Of a stretch of 64,000 nucleotides of DNA, positions 22,118-33,964 are shown piece after piece. Within the stretch, counting starts at the first letter, position 1; each line of letters begins with the position of its first letter. The DNA lies in assembly GCA_019054805.1 (NCBI GenBank), contig JAHQIY010000001.1, positions 1,550,001-1,614,000 on the forward strand. The letters are read 5' to 3'. The notes beneath the pieces were generated by a model, which saw only the letters and a list, made by a program, of their open reading frames with translations, did no database searches and was not told where the DNA came from. A program made the position numbers and the translations under genes. The DNA is from Brachionus manjavacas (lineage: Eukaryota; Rotifera; Eurotatoria; Ploima; Brachionidae).

Positions 22118-23010
22118 AGTAGTCGTAGTAGTAGTAGTAATGCTGTTAGGAATAAATTTGATCCTAAGCAGCGGTCCTAAGCCCTGCTTTTACAGCCTTC
22201 GTCCCTTTTTACTTGTCCATATTTCATGTATAATTGCTAAAATTTTTTTATTAACTTAATTTTTGTTTTTAATTATTTTTTAAATACACATTATGCAAAA
22301 TTTCCAGGACACATAAATATTGTTCAAATGAAACAAAGTAATACATCTTTTCTATTTTTGAAAGAATTATTTTCTTTATTCTTCGAGTTTTCACGTCCAG
22401 TGCATTCCAATTTCCAGCTGTACGATTAGTAAAAAAATTGAATTTGAGTCCACAGTTTCGAACAGGCTGTCTCTCAATCGAGAATTGACTTCTTCTTGTA
22501 ACACCAGCCGGACTATTTAATTTGTTTGAAGCAAGAAACTGATTTCCGTGAATCAATTCAAAATTATCATATCCATGATTAATCTTGTGTAGCTGAATTA
22601 AGTCACCTCACCTACGTCTTTCCTCAAGCGTTGTCCAACCAAAAACTGCTCTTCTGTCAATATATGGTTTGAACTTAAGCTCCGGAGCTAGTTTCGAGAA
22701 TTTTCTCTGTACTCTCTCAAGAATTTCAATGTCCGATTGTCTATAAGGATTCCAAGAAGCAACTGCAAACTCGAGATGAGCTCGAACGAACCATTTGTAT
22801 GGTAAATTAACGAGTTGAATATTAAAATGTTTAAAAGTGTTCTTAATTCTATAAGCTTACATCAACGATCTAGATGCTGCCCTTTTACAATGCTCGCTGG
22901 ATTTAAGACCATTACTGATGATGATTCCAATATCTCGTTCTTTTGTTGTCTTAGAAAGTAAATGGCCATTCATTGAATAACTATTTATTGAGTTTTCAGC
23001 ATCACTTCAC
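22118..23010 (-). pseudogene. LINE 3' fragment
   Basis: Minus-strand frames read the C-terminal LINE domain: TKERDIGIIISNGLK, then RAHLEFAVASWNPYRQSDIE, then TLEERR, then GDLIQLHKINHGY, and FNFFTNRTAGNWNALD. Two or more stops or shifts separate them. The reverse-transcriptase active site is absent (5' truncated). A TAC/TAG trinucleotide tail lies at 22118-22140, the same tail type as the LINEs at 37.4-43.2 kb. Confidence 0.85.
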
Positions 23011-23886
23011 ATTTATTCGCGTTTCCCACTGGTTTGACCATTCAATCAACCTTACAGAGCACATAGGTCAAGATTAACGGCCAGGAATTTGGAAGCAACT
23101 TCTTTATTGGTATCAAATATGGATTTATTAAATCATTGACTTGACTTGACTAGACTTAAGAATTGTGACTTAAAAACAAGTCTGATTTTTAGTATTAACC
23201 CTCGGTTAGCCCTTATATCAAGTAGTTAAGCAAAAAAATGGAAGAAAAATAACAAGAAATTTTTAAATTGTTTTTTGAATACAAAAAAAGGATCGATTGA
23301 AAATCTTTAAAAATTTTTGTAAATTAAAACTAAATAAATATTTTTAGATTAAAATTGATGTTGTAACATGGTTTAGCAAAATATTAGTCTTGCTTTACAA
23401 AACATAAAACTGTCAATGCTCGTAAATTCTGATAAACATATCGGATTCTGTCTTAAAATAGTTGTTTGTGAAGTTTTTCTAATTTTAGTTTAAAAAAATA
23501 ATTTAATAATCAATATATTTATCTATGTTGATTTTTTTTTAAATTTTAATTTTTTTATTGAATTTCATCTCATATATTTACATGTTTAACTTTTTTTTTG
23601 ATTTTCCTTATTTAAATTTTATACTGAAAGAGCTATTTCGGTATTAAGCCACCACTCTTTTGTTTTTTTGGATTTTTCAGGTCGATCTGGCACAGCAGTG
23701 CTGCCACTCTTCACTTTATTCATTTTCACTTTATTGTCCCTTATTTTATTTGATTCAATTTTATTTAGTCAACAACAAAACTTGTTAATAAATCATTCCA
23801 AAAGTTAAGCAGTCTAAATGTGAAAACAAATATTTATAAAAGTTATTTGATTTCGGAACATAAAACAAAATCAAATTTTATCCATG
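23011..23886. other. Gene-free stretch with an inverted repeat partner at 31.9 kb
   Basis: No gene. Bases 23401-23538 are the reverse complement of 31861-32000 with scattered mismatches. Confidence 0.6.
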
Positions 23887-25080
23887 AAATTTTTGTTAAA
23901 ATAATTACCCTTATTGAAAAGCTTTTGTAAAAGATCCAGTGTAAATTACATACTTTATTATCATTAAAATACTTTAATGTGCAAAATTTGAATGAAATTA
24001 AATAATGCATTCACAAGATTAATAAAAAAATTTTTTTGGTTTTTTCTCTTTGAAATTTTTAATTAATTTATAATTAAGTTAAAAATTTTAATTTTAACTC
24101 AAACTTTTCAATATGGGTAATTTAAATTCGAAAATTGTCTGGATTAAAATGATTAAAACGTTTTATTTTAGATTCTGAAAGTGATTTTGAAGATGATTGT
24201 CCAGCCTTAGGCAAGTTTTTTAATTATAATTTTTTATATTCTAAACAATTTCAATATAATAAAATTTTAACTATTTTTTACTGTTTAGTTCAATTAATTT
24301 CTAACGATTTAGTAAATAGATATCATGTTCAATTTAATTTTGACAAAAATTTTTCCAAATCGATACTTGAGCAAGTGGTAGTTAAAGAAAAACTTGAATT
24401 TTCATGCATTTGTGGTGATTTTTTTACCAAAAAAGATGGACAAATGACCGATCCTGACATTTACATTTTTACTGGCAGTAGCTACGTTCCAACTGAGGAA
24501 TTTTTAAATATGTTTTTGTGTGAAAAATTTCGGTCAACTCCATTTAAACAATTAGTATGCATAATTTTTTATAAATAAATATTTTGCTTAAAATTAAAAT
24601 GATCATTTAGGGAACTGTTGCTCCACAAGCCGTCTTGGCTGTAAAATCGATAAGTCTAGACAATAACAAGCAAGCCAATGTGCATTTTACTTTTCTCAAC
24701 TTTCCACGATCATCTAACCATCGAATTCAATTGATCAATACCTACGATCTTGAATGCTGTAAAGTTATATATACATATAGCAAAAACGAGTTTGAATGCT
24801 CAGATTGGTTTATATATGGTGGGAACTTAATTTCTCAAAATCGTATACCAACACTAGAATTTTTGGAAAAATACAGACTAAAAGGCTTTCAATTTGAAAA
24901 CAATTATTTTAAACCAGAGTCTAATACTTATTCTAGAATTAACGAGCTTTAATATTTTCATCTTATTCAAAATAATATTAGAATTTAGTTAAATTAAGTC
25001 AAAATTCTATTTAAAAATAAAAATATTTATTTGGTAATTTTAAATTATTTTTAATTTTCCACTAACAGCATAAAATTCCT
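23887..25080 (+). repeat. Recent segmental duplication, copy A
   Basis: This 1194-bp segment is repeated at 32011-33204 with a constant offset of 8124 bp, so there are no indels. I saw only three substitutions, all in the 3' flank. Similarity stops sharply at both borders. Confidence 0.93.
24113..24952 (+). CDS. Four-exon gene of unknown function, copy A
   Basis: Proposed exons are 24113-24116, 24172-24210, 24289-24554 and 24611-24952. They sum to 651 nt, encoding 216 residues in one frame. Intron 1 begins GTAATT, intron 2 is a GC-AG intron (GCAAGT donor) and intron 3 begins GTATGC; all end in TTTAG. The N-terminus is acidic (MDSESDFEDDCPAL), followed by a mixed alpha/beta-looking domain with CICGDFF and a long segment without low complexity. 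There is no signal peptide or membrane segment, so a soluble intracellular protein is likely. I do not recognise the family. The identical copy at 32237-33076 means both could be expressed. Confidence 0.72.
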
Positions 25081-25654
25081 TCAGCTTTTTTGTTCGAAAT
25101 TTATCATCATTTTTTGTTTAAATTTTTTTTCTTTAATTTACTTAATTAAACCATGATCCCTTCAGATAACCTTCAAAGTTTAAATACTTTGTAACAAAAA
25201 GTGAATTTACGTATTTTTACGTTAATTTACGTAAAAATTGGTAAAAATGAAAAGGCCAAAAAAAAAGCTCAATTTTTTACATTTTTTATTATTTTCTAAT
25301 AATTTTTCAAAAAAAAAAATAGTTTTTTTTTATTTATTATATTTTACCAAAAAAACTTTTTTTTACCATTTTTTGCATAAATTTATGTAAAAAAAATTAA
25401 AAAAATTAAAATATTATTCAAAAACTTTTGGTAAAAAAACTAAAATAAAAAAAAACCATTTTTTTAAACTTACGTAAATTTACGAAAAAATAACCAGAAA
25501 TCCACTTGCCCAAAAATCGTCACAGAAAGAGAAATTTGTTATAAAAATTTTTTTACAGTTAAAATAAAAGCTGTGAAAAAAATTTCAAAAATTATTTTTA
25601 TTGATTGTAGATGAAAATAAAATAAATTTCATAAATATGTCAATTTGTCATTCG
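25081..25654. repeat. ACGTAAATTT-rich decayed palindrome
   Basis: From 25195 to 25510 the sequence is dense in TTTACGTAAATTTACG-type units on both strands, resembling the arms of the long palindrome at 3986-5092 but heavily decayed. No gene. Confidence 0.5.
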
Positions 25655-26040
25655 ATCAATCAAAAGCATATACAAGCTACCATTTGACACCCCATTTCAA
25701 GAAGTTTACAAAAAATTCGGTTTACAAGTATTAGTGAAAGATTCTTTGAGCTAAATAAAAGCTTAGTCAAAAACGCGTTACAAAGTGCAAATCCACTGTT
25801 TAACAATCTTTTCGAAGAGTATTCCAACATTAGCAAATCATATTTAAAAAAATATAAAACTTTTTTATGTGACTCTATTCAAACTTAAAATTTTTAATCT
25901 CTCCGTACATACTTATTTAATGATTCGTTTCCCCTTTTTAGACTAATTTTAAAACAAGTCTATTTTTGTATTCATTAAATTCCTGACCAAAACAGCTTCA
26001 GCTGGGGTCATTTAAATAAATTAATTAACAACAACATAAT
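25655..26040 (+). pseudogene. LINE 3' end fragment
   Basis: Plus-strand frames read the far C-terminus of a LINE: LPFDTPFQEVYKKFGLQVLV, then a segment corresponding to NALQSANPLFNNLFEEYSN in a shifted frame. The tail near 26030 has AACAACAACA units. The same C-terminal domain appears on the minus strand at 29916-30137. Confidence 0.55.
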
Positions 26041-27866
26041 GAAATTTAATCATTCAATATTTTTTTTTCTATCCTTTTGATTTTCTATATTTTTCTATTG
26101 ATTATTTCCCAATTGTTCGATTTCCATTAAAAGCTTGTTTATAGTCAATCAATTTCAGAACCATTTCCAACATTGGAATCAAAAATATACTTCAGATGTA
26201 ATATATTACTCAAAGATAGTGAATTTTAAAATTCATGGATTTCATGTGAGGACTGTGATTATTGGGGATGTAGCAACTCTTAGGCCTAATCAATCTTTTA
26301 ATTGTGAAAATTTTAAATAGCTTTTGGTTTCGGATTTAAAATTTGCTATTAATTAGATTCATGCTTTACTAAATAGTATTTTTATAAATTTTTTTCAAAA
26401 AGCAAACGAAACTTCATGCTTTACTAATTTAAGAAATAAATCCATTAAAACAAAAACAATTTAGTTTTATTAATAAAATAGATTATTTTTAAATTTTGCT
26501 CATTTTTACCAAATTTTTCTAAATTTTACTTGATTTTACCATTTCAAAATTCATTTTTTTCGTAAATTTTCGTTCGTAAAAAATCGGTAATTTTTTTTCT
26601 TGATTTTTTTTTATTTGTTTAATTTATTGAAAAAAGTTTAAAATGGCCTAAAAAAGGCATTTTGTTTGTAAAAGGCATAGTTTTTGTAAGTACATAAATA
26701 TCTTTTTTTGTCGATAATTTTATTTAAAATAAGAAGATAAAGTAAATAGTAGATAAATCATTTTTGTAATAAGATAAAAATATTATTAAGAAGATAATTT
26801 TATTCAAAGTTAGATAATTGTTTAATAGAGTAGATATTTATCGAATAGTCAAATATCCGAATCTACTTCCAATATTACAGAGGCTCAGTGCGATTCGGAA
26901 AATTCCGAATTTAGCACTTTTTGAACCTAAACAAATTCTCAGGTTCAGACTTAGCGATCAAAGGCAATGCAAAACGAGGTCGAAAAAAAAAAAAAAGAAA
27001 GATCAATTTCAACATTAGAGAGAAATTCAATCGCTCCGATTAACATGCAGTTAGACCATCAAAATCCACAACAAATTCAATATGAGGTTTCAAGTACGAT
27101 TCAAAGTGTATATTATTCAATCGTTAATATCAGTAATAATCAACTTGTTTTGGCTTCAGGTTCCACAGTACAAGATTTTGTTGGGAACAAAATTGAAGTT
27201 TTTGAGAAACGTAAACGTGGAAGACCAAAAAATCTAACAATGAGAGCGAGCAGCCGACAAAAAGAATAAGAAAATAAGTGTTAAATAGTTTGTTTGTTTT
27301 TTTATCAAGGTATTTTTTTCTTGTTTTTTCATATATTTTTTTTATAATCTACATTAAAAAATAAATATCTTCTACTAATGATCTCCTTTGACTAATTTTT
27401 TCTATCTACTATTATGAAAAAAAAATATAAAATAAAAAAATGATTTATCTCCTGACAAAAATTTGTCCCTCTTTGCGTAAAATAAACTTTTCTTACAAAT
27501 GTAATTTTTCGAAAAATTACGTAAAATTACCAAAAACCCTAGGATCAAATCAGCACTGTATTTTTTTAAATAATTAAAATGTGAAAAAATGTTCAAATTG
27601 ATATAAAATTTGATATTGTGCTTTAATCGGTTCAGTAAAAATTGATTTCAAAAGTTATCAGTGCTTTCATGATAAAACAAATCTTCCCAGTTAAATTAAT
27701 TTCATTCAAAATACTTATTTGAGATGAAACAAAAATCATTTTTTGAATTAAATTCTAAATTAAAAAAAATCTTCTAATTTAAACCAAAGAGTTTAATTTA
27801 AGGCAGACTTTGAATTTTACTATATTTTTTTCTTTTTGAAATACATAAAATCAAAGTTAAAAAAAA
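26041..27866. other. Gene-poor stretch with one AT-hook-like frame
   Basis: No gene can be firmly supported. A 100-residue frame at 26967-27269 (+) ends in EKRKRGRPKNLT, an AT-hook-like motif, after a Gln/Asn/Ser-rich segment. It has no clear start context and may be a transposon-derived piece. ACGTAAA-type repeat fragments occur around 26510-26600. Confidence 0.4.
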
Positions 27867-29591
27867 ATGAAAATTTTAATTTTAGCATATTTCCTAAGTA
27901 TTGTCACTTGGTCAAGACAGGAAAAAAAAAATATAATTTTCGACTTGGCCGATTTGACTGTAGATTATGAAATAGACGATGAAAGCGTGTTCTTGGAAGC
28001 CTTTAAGACATCGATAAACGATAAAATAATCCAAAGCGAGGATACAGAAAAGTACTCGAGACTAACATGGGTTTCTGTTGGCATACCAAGACTAGTTTAC
28101 ATAAATCAATCACACATATTTATATTCAACAATGAAGGATTCAGCATTAATATAGAACTGCTTACTGATACAATTCGAAATTTGTTTGTCCAAGTGGTCA
28201 AGAGAAAGTACAGCATCCAAATAGATTTGGAACAAATAATTTTTCTTAAACCAGACAGATTTGAGTGTGGCCTTAAGTTTTATGATAAAAACGGTGATAA
28301 ATTTTTGTTAACTGGAAAAGCAAATCATCTATCCAGATTTCCTATAGATGTTTTTTTCGAAGCTCCCTCTGGATCAATGGAAAGAATAGCTCTGGAAGAA
28401 ATTCTTCTTTATGCCGAATTCAGCAGCACTGACAAAACTGCAAACATTTATGAAGAAATGGGCATTAGTCTTCAATGTGAGATTAGCGCACAGGGCAGAG
28501 GATACCAACAAAACTCGCTAATACTTTCAGCAAAGCAAATAAACCAGCTACACTTAGTTGAAGAAGTTTTCGGTCCTAAGGCCAGCGTGTATGTGACTAG
28601 AAAGCAAATGTCGTCTCTCGCGCACAGCTTATACCAGCAACTTGACATAATCGAGGAGTTTCAGATTCCAGAGCGGGAGTTCAGTGGCAAATTTGTCCAA
28701 GATTTGATCGCTCAAACTGCAGAGCTGATCGATCAGTATGAACCGATTGAAAAAGTTCTAGAGAATCTTTCTCCTTATGAATTAAAAGAGGATATTCAGC
28801 CTGATGTGATTACTGAGGAATTGAGCCGTGTGTTCACTATTGATAAAGTTGGCTCCCAGGAAAAGCTAGTGCTGAACAAAGCTAAATTAGACAAAAAGTT
28901 AGAAAGCTCTTCGTTTGGCATAAAAGCAAACATGTCCTCAAATTTAAAAATGCTCCCAAGCGTTAACTTTAACTTGGCTTCAGCTAACTCTGACGGGAGC
29001 ATTTTAGGCTCCAATTCGGTCAATGATACTTTAAATGCCTTGAATTCTAATTTAGAAAATGAAATACAATGGAGTCGCAAAGGAAATACTATAATACCAA
29101 AAAGTATCAAGGCATCCAAATTAGCTAGGGCAAATTTTATGAAAACTCTGAGATTTTCGAGAATTAGAAAGTATTCGTATGATGCTCCATTCAAGCGAGT
29201 TTACTTCCTAAAAAGAGTACATGCGCAAGACATATTTAATCAACTGACTCAATTAAATAATTATTTACTTGAGTGTCGAGCTAAATTGGCCAAATTAAGG
29301 GAAGAAGATAGTTATTTCCAATCTGTAGAATTGCTAAAAATTGAAAGTGGTTTTTTAAATAAAAGTGGAACTGTGGTTTTTGAAAAAAAATTTCTGAAAG
29401 ATCCAGCAATTCATTTTTCGTCTAAATATTATGAACGAAATAGTTTTGAAATAGAGACTATTTTCAAAAACAAGTATGGATTTTTGTATGAGACCAAATT
29501 ACAGTTTCTAACCAAAAAATTTGAATGGAATGCTTTGGGTTACCGCCAATTTGACCACAGAAAAATTTATGAAATTACTAATTCCTGTTGA
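27867..29591 (+). CDS. Secreted ~571-aa family protein, copy 3
   Basis: An intact 574-residue frame with N-terminal signal peptide (MKILILAYFLSIVTW). It aligns end to end with copies 1 and 2, but the N-terminal half is far more diverged than they are from each other. Shared landmarks are NIIFDLADLTVDYE near the start, LTWVSVG, LSAKQINQLHLVEEVFGPKA, a QWSRKGNTIIPKSIKASKLA segment with RIRKYSYDAPFKRVYF, and the terminal FEWNALG. The C-terminal ~75 residues again fit an H-type-lectin-like strand pattern (VVFEKKF, DPAIHFSSKYY). This copy shows that the family predates the 8-17 kb pair. Confidence 0.87.
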   Translation: MKILILAYFLSIVTWSRQEKKNIIFDLADLTVDYEIDDESVFLEAFKTSINDKIIQSEDTEKYSRLTWVSVGIPRLVYINQSHIFIFNNEGFSINIELLTDTIRNLFVQVVKRKYSIQIDLEQIIFLKPDRFECGLKFYDKNGDKFLLTGKANHLSRFPIDVFFEAPSGSMERIALEEILLYAEFSSTDKTANIYEEMGISLQCEISAQGRGYQQNSLILSAKQINQLHLVEEVFGPKASVYVTRKQMSSLAHSLYQQLDIIEEFQIPEREFSGKFVQDLIAQTAELIDQYEPIEKVLENLSPYELKEDIQPDVITEELSRVFTIDKVGSQEKLVLNKAKLDKKLESSSFGIKANMSSNLKMLPSVNFNLASANSDGSILGSNSVNDTLNALNSNLENEIQWSRKGNTIIPKSIKASKLARANFMKTLRFSRIRKYSYDAPFKRVYFLKRVHAQDIFNQLTQLNNYLLECRAKLAKLREEDSYFQSVELLKIESGFLNKSGTVVFEKKFLKDPAIHFSSKYYERNSFEIETIFKNKYGFLYETKLQFLTKKFEWNALGYRQFDHRKIYEITNSC

Positions 29592-29714
29592 TTCAGATTT
29601 ACTTAAATTAAATTTTTAATAAAAAAAAAGCAATTATTTGTTTTACTCATTCACTTGAATTAAATCATTTGTTATATTGCTCTATTTTAAATTTACTTTT
29701 GAACATTGATAAAT

Positions 29715-30137
29715 GAAAAGATTTTTTTTTATTTTTATTTATTTGTTTTCTGTACCGAGCTAAGGCTCCTTCAGAATAAATTAAAAAAATCAAAATCAAA
29801 AAAAAAATAAAATTAATAAAATGAGATTAAAAAAATCAAAATAGAGTAATTAAGCTAAAAAAAAATGAAAGTTTAGAAGACATAGATTGTTACATGTGGC
29901 AAATGTTTACATAGTTCAGGTTTCAGGAAAAAAGGAGGAAATAGTAAGGTAGCAATTACACAATGGAGTTGGGTATTCAATATATCTCGATTCGAGACCT
30001 TCTTTGTATTCCTCCACCAGTCTTACAACCAATGGAATAGAATGACTCAGTCCTGTCCCAACATATCTCTCACTCAACTCAAAAAGCCGATTTGAGACTG
30101 CTAGTAATTTAAGTTTATTAAAAGCTTCATGATGCAC
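29715..30137 (-). pseudogene. LINE 3' end fragment
   Basis: The minus-strand 73-residue frame at 29916-30137 (AFNKLKLLAVSNRLFELSER, then LVVRLVEEYKEGL) matches the far C-terminal LINE domain seen at 25655-26040. The 3' untranslated part continues to about 29715. No reverse-transcriptase core. Confidence 0.6.
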
Positions 30138-30189
30138 TATGTATTAATTTTGACCATAATGTCAAAATTATCAAATTAAGCATTAATTA

Positions 30190-31015
30190 TTAAATAAATT
30201 GCCATAAGTCAGTAATCAAAGATAAATGCATCCAATCTTTTAATTTACGCTGTATGTTTTTTTTTAAATTGTTGCGCATTCTTCGAAGTATTGACCTCGT
30301 AAATGTATTTGGATGTGCAACCCTGATTGACAAAATATACCGCAAATACTTGTTTTTAAACGCTTGAATGCACAATTCTTCTCCTTTTCACAGATACTTT
30401 TTTTCTTTCTTCCTCTTTTTCGAAATTGGTCATAGTTCTCCACATAATTTTCTAAAATTTCGTGTTCATTGATATGTTTATTTGAATTTGAAATTTCACC
30501 TACCGTAAAACCTGACAAACTAGCCCTTGGGCTTATACTAAATAATTGTGGGGAAAAAAAAAAATATTAACCTCATAAATATCTCATTTTAATTCAAAGA
30601 GAAGCCCAGAGCTTATAAGTTATTAAAATCAGTCTGACCATGGGCTTGTGTGTACATTAATTTATTAAGTAATGGAAAATTGGATTTTAGTTAAATTTTA
30701 AATAAAAGAAATAGAAAATAATATTCCATTAGAGTTTTTAAAAAGAAAATAAAAGAAAAAAGAGAGTTGGTATTTGATGAACTTGTCGATGGACTAACAT
30801 TATCAGTAGAGGTAGTTGGGTTTACTAGCATATTTTCATTGTTTGGTGAAGACTCAGGCAACGATGAAATCGGATGTAATGTATCAGTTGTTGATGATCG
30901 TGGTTCATCTGGCATAATTACATCTGGTGATGATGACGTTTGTTGTGATGGTCGATTTGCTCTACTGATAGAAACTAATTGTTTCCAAAAACGTCGTCAT
31001 ACCATCTTCAATTAG
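30190..31015 (-). other. Unassigned minus-strand open frames
   Basis: Minus-strand frames at 30190-30518 overlap with one shift between them. They carry a basic cluster (FRKRGRKKKS) and the segment VAHPNTFTRSILRRM. A Ser/Thr/Pro-rich frame runs from 31015 to about 30775 (MPDEPRSSTTDTLHPISSLP). No domain is recognised. They could be exons of a small gene or a decayed transposon. Confidence 0.3.
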
Positions 31016-32010
31016 TTTATAAATTATAAATCGATCTTTAAAAATTAACACATCTTTTACATTTTATTATAAAAATTCTATCATTCTAAAAAAGAATTCA
31101 TTCTAAAAATATTTTCTTGAATACAAGCATAAAATTTTAAGTGTAACCTGGAAGGTTTTTAATTTAAAAAAATTCATAAATTAAATTCAAAAGATATCCA
31201 AAATAAAGATTATATTCTCAAAAGATTTCATTTGAATTTGTTTTTTGTTTTACTGAATTAACTCAAGAATAAAAAAATATAATTAAATGAAAAAAATACT
31301 ATAAAATGAAATTTCAATCCCTTAGTCTAAATACATTGAACTTAAAGCTAACTTAGATTAAACTAAGATTTAACTAACTAAATTGACAAGCGGATAAGTC
31401 TTTGTTGAGGGATACTTGAGCGATTAGTTGATTTTTAAATTTAATCACGAATTAATATTTGGATACTTTGATTACAAAATATTTATATTTCAGTTTCCTT
31501 AGCAAAATAAGGACACAAAGAAAAAAAGGACGGTAGCGAGCTTCTGAGTTTTCAATCAATCTGTTCCATAAGTCTCTAATCATGCAAAAAATGTCATATA
31601 AAGAGAATATGTGTCTTGTTTAAAAGAAAATTTATGAATCATCTCTCATGTAAAACATGCATTTTTCTAGTTTATAATAGAAGAAAAAAATAGCTATTAA
31701 TTTCTTTTAATTTAGTCACATTTTGGGAGGGAAAAATTTTCGAATAGAAGAAATCCTTTGATGACCGAACTTTCTTCTATTTGAGGAAATACGGTAAATA
31801 TATAAGAAGAAATTCAATAAAAAGATTAAAACTTTTAATATTAAAACTATATGATATAGGAAAAAATCAACATGGATAAATATTTTGATTATTAAATAAT
31901 TTTTTTAAAACTTAAAATAGAAAGACTTCACAAACAACTATTTTAAGACAGAAACCAATATTGTTATCAGAATTTACGAGCATTGACAGTTATATGTTCT
32001 AATATTCATA
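31016..32010. other. Gene-free stretch
   Basis: No gene. 31861-32000 is the inverted partner of 23401-23538, and directly borders the segmental duplication that begins at 32011. Confidence 0.6.
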
Positions 32011-33204
32011 AAATTTTTGTTAAAATAATTACCCTTATTGAAAAGCTTTTGTAAAAGATCCAGTGTAAATTACATACTTTATTATCATTAAAATACTTTA
32101 ATGTGCAAAATTTGAATGAAATTAAATAATGCATTCACAAGATTAATAAAAAAATTTTTTTGGTTTTTTCTCTTTGAAATTTTTAATTAATTTATAATTA
32201 AGTTAAAAATTTTAATTTTAACTCAAACTTTTCAATATGGGTAATTTAAATTCGAAAATTGTCTGGATTAAAATGATTAAAACGTTTTATTTTAGATTCT
32301 GAAAGTGATTTTGAAGATGATTGTCCAGCCTTAGGCAAGTTTTTTAATTATAATTTTTTATATTCTAAACAATTTCAATATAATAAAATTTTAACTATTT
32401 TTTACTGTTTAGTTCAATTAATTTCTAACGATTTAGTAAATAGATATCATGTTCAATTTAATTTTGACAAAAATTTTTCCAAATCGATACTTGAGCAAGT
32501 GGTAGTTAAAGAAAAACTTGAATTTTCATGCATTTGTGGTGATTTTTTTACCAAAAAAGATGGACAAATGACCGATCCTGACATTTACATTTTTACTGGC
32601 AGTAGCTACGTTCCAACTGAGGAATTTTTAAATATGTTTTTGTGTGAAAAATTTCGGTCAACTCCATTTAAACAATTAGTATGCATAATTTTTTATAAAT
32701 AAATATTTTGCTTAAAATTAAAATGATCATTTAGGGAACTGTTGCTCCACAAGCCGTCTTGGCTGTAAAATCGATAAGTCTAGACAATAACAAGCAAGCC
32801 AATGTGCATTTTACTTTTCTCAACTTTCCACGATCATCTAACCATCGAATTCAATTGATCAATACCTACGATCTTGAATGCTGTAAAGTTATATATACAT
32901 ATAGCAAAAACGAGTTTGAATGCTCAGATTGGTTTATATATGGTGGGAACTTAATTTCTCAAAATCGTATACCAACACTAGAATTTTTGGAAAAATACAG
33001 ACTAAAAGGCTTTCAATTTGAAAACAATTATTTTAAACCAGAGTCTAATACTTATTCTAGAATTAACGAGCTTTAATATTTTCATTTTATTCAAAATAAT
33101 ATAAGAATTTAGTTAAATTAAGCCAAAATTCTATTTAAAAATAAAAATATTTATTTGGTAATTTTAAATTATTTTTAATTTTCCACTAACAGCATAAAAT
33201 TCCT
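32011..33204 (+). repeat. Recent segmental duplication, copy B
   Basis: Equivalent to 23887-25080 at an offset of exactly 8124 bp. The right border at 33204 runs directly into piggyBac-like sequence. Confidence 0.93.
32237..33076 (+). CDS. Four-exon gene of unknown function, copy B
   Basis: Exons 32237-32240, 32296-32334, 32413-32678 and 32735-33076 encode the same 216-residue protein as 24113-24952. I saw no coding difference. All splice signals are kept, including the GC-AG second intron. About 230 bp upstream of the ATG is included in the duplication, so a core promoter may have been copied too. Function unknown. Confidence 0.7.
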
Positions 33205-33600
33205 TTTTTATTTAAATTTTTTATCTTTAATAGCATAGGAATTCCATATTTCTTGGACCATAATGCTTTGATTGGTGTACCTGGACAAATAACTCCTCTA
33301 TACGACAAAATTCCAATAAAAGCAATTATTTCCTCTTTTACAAAAGCGATGTTTTGATCAAGTGTTTGCGCAAAAATATTTGTGCATTCAAGTACCTTTT
33401 TTATCATTGTCAAATCGAATATAACCATAAATGCTGAAAGAGCTCTCTTATCAACTCTAGGAGCAGAAAAGATAGTAGGACCACTCTTCTCATTAGAAAA
33501 TATTCTTTTCTTTATTCTTGTTTCATCACCGTCATTTAAATTTTCTCTAGTTACACCATTAAATATAAATAGAAAACAGGGACAAAATAAACTTCTAACT
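33186..33600 (-). pseudogene. piggyBac-type transposase fragment
   Basis: A minus-strand frame covers the N-terminal part of a DDE_Tnp_1_7 (piggyBac) domain: NIFAQTLDQNIAFVKEEIIA, then FIGILSYRGVICPG, then ALWSKKYGIPML. It matches the familiar pattern 'E-I-x-A-F-I-G-I-L ... L-W-S-x-x-x-G-I-P'. Upstream residues reading KSGPTIFSAPRVDKRALSAF extend the frame beyond 33428. The catalytic Asp residues further downstream are missing because the frame runs into the duplicated segment at 33204. A relic. Confidence 0.65.
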
Positions 33601-33964
33601 CAGACATCTTTTTTTTTATTTCTATTAAGGTTTTTAAATCAAAAAGGGGTTTAAAACCCCCGGGCTTTTTAGTTTTAAAACTTTGAAAAAAATCCAAAGC
33701 ATGCAATGAAAATTTCCAAAATTTTGGAACGAATTTTCGAAAAGCCAAAATAAAATTTAAAAAAATGGAGAAAATCAAAGTCAGACTAGTGCAAAAAAAA
33801 TCTAATTTAAAGTCTTTTATTTAGCAAGTCAAATAATTTGATTTTGACTTTATTCCTTTTGAACAAATCTGATCAACATAGAACACTTTATTATTTTATT
33901 TATTGCAAAAATTGTTTAAATTGAATTTATCTTTAAAAAGTTTGAAAAAGTTTTTGTAAATCTC

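Noticed and set aside
28796..29194. 132-codon minus-strand frame
   Set aside because: Antisense to secreted-family copy 3, with no domain.
33382..33654. 90-codon plus-strand frame
   Set aside because: Antisense to the piggyBac-like fragment.
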